Of a stretch of DNA of 64,000 bases, positions 60,053 through 64,000 are shown one piece after another. The stretch is from positions 699,880-763,879 of the forward strand of contig UESW01004014.1 in the NCBI GenBank assembly GCA_900491605.1. The letters are read 5' to 3'. The notes below the pieces were generated by a model, which did no database searches, had not been told where the DNA came from, and saw only the letters and a list, made by a program, of their open reading frames with translations. The position numbers and the translations under genes are program-made. Every line of letters begins with the position of its first letter. Positions within the stretch are counted from its first letter, which is position 1. This stretch comes from Calamus simplicifolius. Lineage: Eukaryota; Streptophyta; Magnoliopsida; Arecales; Arecaceae.

Positions 60053-61417
60053 GCGCACATACTGTGGCTGCGGCCACATGAACCAGCACCTGGACCTCAC
60101 CAACCTCCTCACCTCCTATTACCAGGATCTTACCCTCACCTCCACACCTCCCCTTTTCTCTTTTCCAACACCACAAGCTTGGGAAAGGCAAGGAACAAAC
60201 CAGTGTTTAGGTCCGAGCAGTGGGAAACTGACCAAACATGCAAAAGTGACAGCCAGATGAGACATTATGATAGAGTTCTTGGAGGGAAAGGCTTATCACA
60301 CTTGTACATTACTTACAACAACCACATATTTTGCATAGATGACAAGCATGGAGACTCCTTTAACTGGTATCACTGTTTAGAACTGGTTAACAGTTCTATC
60401 TCAACATAGAAACAAGAGAAGGTACTAAAGCAAATATTCAACGTTGACTCAACAGCCATCACTATCGTCCAGGAGTTTTTTCTAATCATCTAAAATAACA
60501 AAATGCATTTTTTATGCACTACAAGAAAAATTGTTTCTAAGGCATAGTCTTTAAATCTGAAAATTTCCTTGAATCCTTCTACATCGCATTATCTACAGGA
60601 TGTTATCCCCTTTACAAAGAAAGATGATAAACGTAAAAGGAAACCATGTGATCAGCTCACCAAACATAACCCAAACAAATACTTAGCCGCAAAGCAATAA
60701 ACAGGGGGCATCGGAACCAACAGATCAAGCCTATAATTACCAAGAAATCCAGCACAGCAGACTCTCCTGATGTTCCCTTCCAGATATATCTTAGTAACAG
60801 CATTTGGGAAAGTCAGTTTGTTCACGTAAGGAAAATTGCAAATAATAGGAGCAATTCACATGCTCCGGCACCAGTATATCATCCAAGGGCTTCCTCTAAC
60901 ACTCTAACGGTGGTCAATTACACAGAAATTGCGCCAATGCACCCTCAAATAAATCAATTTTCCAACCACAAAAGGGAAAATGACAGAAAACCCCCGAGAA
61001 ACTAACAAAATCCTACGGAAAAAGCGGGCTCATGCAATCAAATAACCCAAATCGTTAATCCCCAAAATAAAACCCCACCAAGATTATAGATTCCCATCTT
61101 CCCCAAAATAAGCCCAAAGAACTCAATTTTTAGAGAGGATCGAGGAGGAGGAGGAGGAGGAGGATCCAGGAAGGAAGCTCACCGGGGGCGCTATTGGATT
61201 GGCCGTGGGATCTGAAGGAACGGAAGGGGGGAAGCCAGAAGACAGCGGGGATGAGCACGCAGACGCCGAGGACCAGCACGACGGCGCACCTCAGTGTGAA
61301 TACCTTCCCGATCCCTGCGAGGACGGCGCCGCAGGGGCGGAGCAGGTCAAATCCGCCGCCACCTCCGCCGCCCCCATCTCCCGGGATATCGAGAAGGACT
61401 TCCTCGGGCTTCCCCAT
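44234..61417 (-). CDS. Membrane-anchored Pro/Ser-rich glycoprotein, DUF7036 type, 5 exons, 530 aa
   Basis: Exons, in reading order: 61417-61183, 54567-54458, 54376-54002, 53907-53121, 44319-44234. Junctions are GT..AG and phases fit (1593 nt including TAA). N-terminus: acidic and Gly-rich, then a membrane segment at about residues 43-63 (AVVLVLGVCVLIPAVFWLPP). Residues 79-260 form a folded domain like the plant DUF7036 family (LEYDIFEDIGVPNS; FELLKFPGGITV), with N-glycosylation sites such as PANSTF, LNLSLT, FNFTLN and VNGSTV. Residues about 330-500 are Pro/Ser-rich with SPSP repeats, as in hydroxyproline-rich wall proteins. The last exon adds a hydrophobic tail (IWLMVLLGLLFFHLSC). Topology is either type II with a second C-terminal anchor or GPI-like. 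Function unknown. The family name is from memory. Confidence 0.85.
47280..49650. repeat. Tandem array of about 6.3 units, 365-400 bp each, inside intron 4
   Basis: A landmark phrase close to GCATGTTCCTAGATGGTAAA recurs at 47308, 47673, 48047, 48424, 48802, 49197 and 49597 (periods 365, 374, 377, 378, 395 and 400). Each unit also carries GAGAGTGGGATCCTTTCATAATG, a CTACTCAAGG block, ATTCATAATGGTTTGGAAATAAA and GTTGCACC-TGTGCTACATCAGAAGCTC. Units differ by roughly 10-25 per cent by eye, so the array is old. Confidence 0.88.
49690..49752 (+). mobile_element. 3' tail of an RTE-like LINE (5'-truncated)
   Basis: CCAACTAGTTCAGGATTAAAG followed by CTTTGTTGTTGTTGTT matches the 3' end style of plant RTE LINEs (ACTAGTTTGGGATTAAG plus a TTG tail), as also seen in reverse at 36838. 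It lies about 40 bp past the tandem array. The left limit is uncertain. Confidence 0.55.
51601..52000. repeat. Direct duplication, period about 204 bp, in intron 4
   Basis: GTCAAAGTCGATATCA at 51601 recurs as GTCAAAGTTGATATCA at 51805. Both units continue with GAACCTGTTAT-GGTTATACTTGTTTT and later AAATGCTACATCCACTTTCAAAG. Each unit also holds an inner repeat of GTTATAGTTATACTTGTTTT. Confidence 0.8.
56437..56585. repeat. Compound minisatellite with expanding (GA)n
   Basis: The unit GTGCGAACAAGCGAGCAAGT followed by (GA)n occurs three times, at 56437, 56501 and 56543. The GA tracts have different lengths (about 42, 20 and 24 bp), giving periods of 64 and 42 bp. Confidence 0.9.
59330..59530. repeat. 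Three degenerate units of about 65-90 bp
   Basis: The phrase GTCACTC(G/A)ACTGTGG(T/A)ATT-G ... GGGCAA-AATG-GT-ATAGGCAT occurs near 59331 and 59397, and again more diverged near 59485 (GCTCAACCATGTAATTGCGATGGGCAAAATG). It reads as a small decayed tandem repeat. Confidence 0.65.
59563..59770. repeat. Direct duplication, period about 112 bp
   Basis: AAAGGTAGCCAGAAGTAGGCAAGAACA and CCATGAGAAGGGTGGTTGAG at 59563-59616 recur at 59676-59730 with small changes. Both copies end in AGTGCATTA-GGAT. Confidence 0.75.
60007..60048. repeat. (CT)n microsatellite
   Basis: An uninterrupted CT run of about 40 bp followed by an ACACGCGCACA step. It generates spurious Ser-Leu reading frames on the plus strand and Arg-Glu frames on the minus strand. 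Confidence 0.95.
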
Positions 61418-61428
61418 TTAGCGTGCAT
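61291..61428 (-). other. Overlapping upstream ORF (45 codons) at the glycoprotein gene start
   Basis: An ATG at 61428-61426 lies 11 nt before the main start codon and in a different frame. It runs 45 codons and stops with TGA at 61293-61291, overlapping codons 1-42 of the main ORF. If the transcript includes it, this uORF could reduce translation of the main ORF. The peptide has no recognisable features. Confidence 0.4.
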
Positions 61429-61730
61429 CGGACGCCCCGAGTATTGCTTCTCGGATCTCGGATCCAATCGGTGCTAACAGCTGGAACCGCTGCTAATGCC
61501 GCTGCTGGGAATATAGCGAGAAGAAAGAGGAGGGAACGAGGTGGAGCGGAGTGCGGGGAAGGAGAAGGAGAAGCGAAGAGGAAGAGGAAGAGGAAGAGGA
61601 ACCACCGCCAGTTTCCATTGTGGGGCCGCCTTTATGTTCATTTTTTTTTTTTTTTTTTTTTTTACTTTTGGTAATGGGGGTGGAGTGGAACGGACAACGC
61701 ATCAATTATTTTTTCTTAAATATAAAAGTC
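61418..61730 (-). promoter_or_regulatory. 5' flank and probable 5' UTR of the glycoprotein gene
   Basis: On the minus strand, a TATA-like TTTATATTTAAG lies at about 61727-61716, followed by a long A run (61639-61662) and a CT/CTTCCT-rich stretch (61602-61545), as is common in plant 5' UTRs. The exact start of transcription cannot be fixed. Confidence 0.4.
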
Positions 61731-64000
61731 TAATCGTAATCTAATGCGATGCTCGTAAAAAGCTGGGCATCTCCGAGTGCTGCTTGCAGCTGGCAGCCTT
61801 GCCTCCCCGAGTTTCAATTTTTGATCCGGATCCGGTCTTCCGCCCAAATTAATCTTCAATTTTTTTTATTGCGTGGCTGGCTGTTTACTTCTCTTTAATT
61901 TAATGTATTATTTTCTTGATTTTAGTGGAATCCGTACTTTTGGTTTTTAGAAATTCTTTATTTTAATGTGCTTCTCGCACGTGGCTGATAACGACGGCAT
62001 AAAAGTCAAATAGCACCGTATTTTAAATAAATATAAATAAAATAATATTAAAAGTGTGGATGTAAATATAAATCAGATAGTTAAGTATGATCGATAAATT
62101 ATAGATACCATAATATTAAAAAAAATTATGCTAATATTATATTAATATAATTATTTATTTTCTTGAGTACGATCATAAAAAGAATTGAGGGTTTGAAGAT
62201 GGATTAGATAATTGTTTATTAATATTTTTATTTATTTTTCTTTAAACACGATATGTATAAGAATATTGATAAAATTCAAAAAAATAGAAAATAAATTTAA
62301 TTTGAGATATATATTAACTTTCTATTTTTGCCTCTATTTTCATATGATTTCATGATCATTATTTTAATTGATATCATATGGATTGCTGAATTGCATTCTT
62401 TCTTTATATACCTGTGCCATGTAAATTTTAGAAAAAAATACAATTGTATCTTTCTAACACCATATAAGTTTTATGTTAAGTTCTAAATAAAACTCATCAT
62501 TTCATCTTATTTTAAGTAACTCCTCCTCCTCTATTCTTTCAATCATTGTTCAATGTTGTTTCACTTAACTCCCCCTCTCTCTTTGACCACAAGTATTTAT
62601 CATAATTTATCATACTTTTTTATCCATTTTGCTAATGTATATATATATATATATATATACATATATTGTCTCAAAAAATTATATATTTTTCTTTGGTTAA
62701 TTTCTCTTGCAAGCATTCTAATATAATCATAGCCTTAGATACCACATACTTGCTTCACATTCTATAATCTAATCTTGAATAATTGCAATCATAGTCCAAG
62801 GGAAATTGAATAAATCAAGTCAAAGTAAATAAGTTAACTTATTTCTATCCCTTTTATTCTAAATAAAATACTTTTACTTAGCTTATAGAATCATTTATTC
62901 CTAAGTTATGTGGATGAGTTTAGAAGGCAAACTTTTTTCAAAAATACTCATTTAACCTTTCCAAAATGAAGTATTTAACCTGGACACTTCAATAAGTATT
63001 GGTGGACAAAAGGTAAACTAACTAGATTAAATAGGATTAAGTAACCTTCTTCCTCCCTATTCGATTTTATAGTTAAGTTGCATTTCAACGAGTTAAGATC
63101 ATAAAAAAAGGGTAATTATGGATCGAACAAATTCTTAAAATCCACTTTGAATCCTATAATATGCTAGATATGGTGGGTTATAACTTTGTTTAGGACCAAT
63201 TTAGATGGTTAATAATAGCATGTTAATTATTAAAAAATTAAATATATCGAAGAGAAAAAATAAAAGGGATAACAAAATTGTGATTTATTATATTTCTTCT
63301 TCCTTCTAATTTTTTCTTTTCTTTTTTCACTTGATTTGAATTCCCCACTTTAGATTCTCTTATCGGATTTTATAATCATTTACCAAGGCATAAATATCTA
63401 ATGAAAGGCTGATTGAGTTCGCAAACTTAGTATGATTCTATACAAAATTAACGAGTTAGATTTTGATTTGTATTTTTCAACCTAATCATAAATGAACTAT
63501 GTGCTAGAGCAGGATATCTTTTACTAAACTAAACTCTATAAAAAATTAATGAATTAGACATTGGTTTGCATTTTTCAACCTAATCATAAATGAACTATAT
63601 AGTATATACTAGAGCAGGATATTTTGACTGGACTAGACTTTATTTGACCTACTATCCTTAGTTAATATGTCAAACACTAAGTTTGTTGGTGATGCTCCAG
63701 TTGCGATGTTACCGCATCAATACCACATAGATTCCATGCATTTAACTCTAATTTTTATATACAAATTAATACAAACCTTTTAAACATAAGAAGCATATAT
63801 ACATGAGAAAAGAATATATATTATATACAACTCAATACATGCTGAAGAATCATAGTACTCCATGAGATTGGAGTTAAATAGAATACCATATATATATTAG
63901 GGCTTGATAAGTGTAACGCATGTGCAAAGACAAAAAATTATGACTGAAATGAAATAGAAAGTTCAATATAACTAGTTATTAAATAGAAATACAAAAGCAT
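61731..64000. other. AT-rich intergenic DNA at the right edge
   Basis: No coding sequence supported. It contains a (TA)n run at 62637-62660 and the duplication at 63444-63625. Nothing else was recognised. Confidence 0.6.
63444..63625. repeat. Direct duplication, period about 98 bp
   Basis: AAAATTAACGAGTTAGA ... TTTTTCAACCTAATCATAA ... CTAGAGCAGGATAT at 63444 recurs at 63542, with a small insertion (ATAGTATAT) in the second unit. Confidence 0.8.

Larger units (their letters stand above)
54568..61182 (-). other. Intron 1 of the glycoprotein gene (6.6 kb)
   Basis: Donor CCCCCG|GTGAGC, acceptor CTCTTTTCAG. No second gene could be supported. Open frames at 57343-58216 and 59653-60409 are short, partly simple repeat, and lack domains. 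It contains the (GA)n minisatellite (56437-56585), a triplicated segment near 59330-59530, a duplicated one at 59563-59770 and a (CT)n run at 60007-60048. Confidence 0.8.

Noticed and set aside
59653..60409. Several 100-140-codon plus-strand frames
   Set aside because: They depend on the (CT)n run and a local duplication, sit in an intron, and overlap one another in different frames.
61199..61477. Plus-strand frames across the glycoprotein start exon
   Set aside because: Antisense shadows of exon 1; the minus strand has the start codon, membrane segment and splice donor.
1..64000. tRNA, rRNA, CRISPR, prokaryotic operons or organelle inserts
   Set aside because: No cloverleaf-like or rRNA-like segment, no spaced direct-repeat array of CRISPR form and no chloroplast or mitochondrial gene text was recognised on reading; a tRNA scan and organelle alignment were not possible here.

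Overview
This looks like nuclear DNA of a flowering plant, probably a monocot and possibly a palm. The AT-rich background, very long repeat-filled introns, plant LTR retrotransposons (Tat-lineage Ty3/gypsy and Sirevirus-type Ty1/copia), plant-type LINEs and two plant-family genes with consensus GT..AG introns all point that way. The species is an inference and was not tested. No prokaryotic features, CRISPR arrays, rRNA genes or tRNA genes were seen.

Layout. (1) 1-2690 is the 3' end of a Tat-type gypsy element: a decayed antisense extra ORF, a polypurine tract and the 3' LTR. (2) 2691-7163 is AT-rich gene-free DNA with diverged local repeats. (3) 7164-18627 is an 11.5-kb Sirevirus-like copia element with 2.3-kb and 2.2-kb LTRs full of short palindromes, a met-tRNA primer site, gag, protease, integrase, reverse transcriptase and RNase H, and an env-position ORF with its own promoter-like leader. 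All coding parts are broken, and the junction with the 3' LTR looks chimeric. (4) 18628-26468 is gene-free and holds two related hAT-type miniature elements (one with a roughly 580-bp CT-rich insert and a clean 8-bp duplication), a 5'-truncated LINE with a 14-bp duplication, and small tandem repeats. (5) 26607-42226 (+) is a complete nine-exon gene for a plastid rhomboid protease of the RBL10 type (337 aa). (6) 44234-61417 (-) is a complete five-exon gene for a membrane-anchored, Pro/Ser-rich glycoprotein of the plant DUF7036 type (530 aa). (7) 61418-64000 is its upstream flank and AT-rich DNA.

The two host genes converge tail to tail with about 2.0 kb between stop codons; nothing in the sequence ties their functions together. 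Both are inflated by large introns (4.3 and 8.7 kb in the rhomboid gene; 6.6 and 8.8 kb in the glycoprotein gene). These introns hold an antisense RTE-like LINE, a seven-unit tandem array of about 380 bp, and several 100-225-bp duplications.

I did not find a convincing new biological system. The observations most worth checking are the hAT element that appears to have gained a CT-rich segment, the palindrome arrays in the Sirevirus LTRs and their recurrence before the env-position ORF, the chimeric 3' end of that element, the intronic 380-bp array, and the tiny last exon of the glycoprotein gene 8.8 kb from the previous exon.
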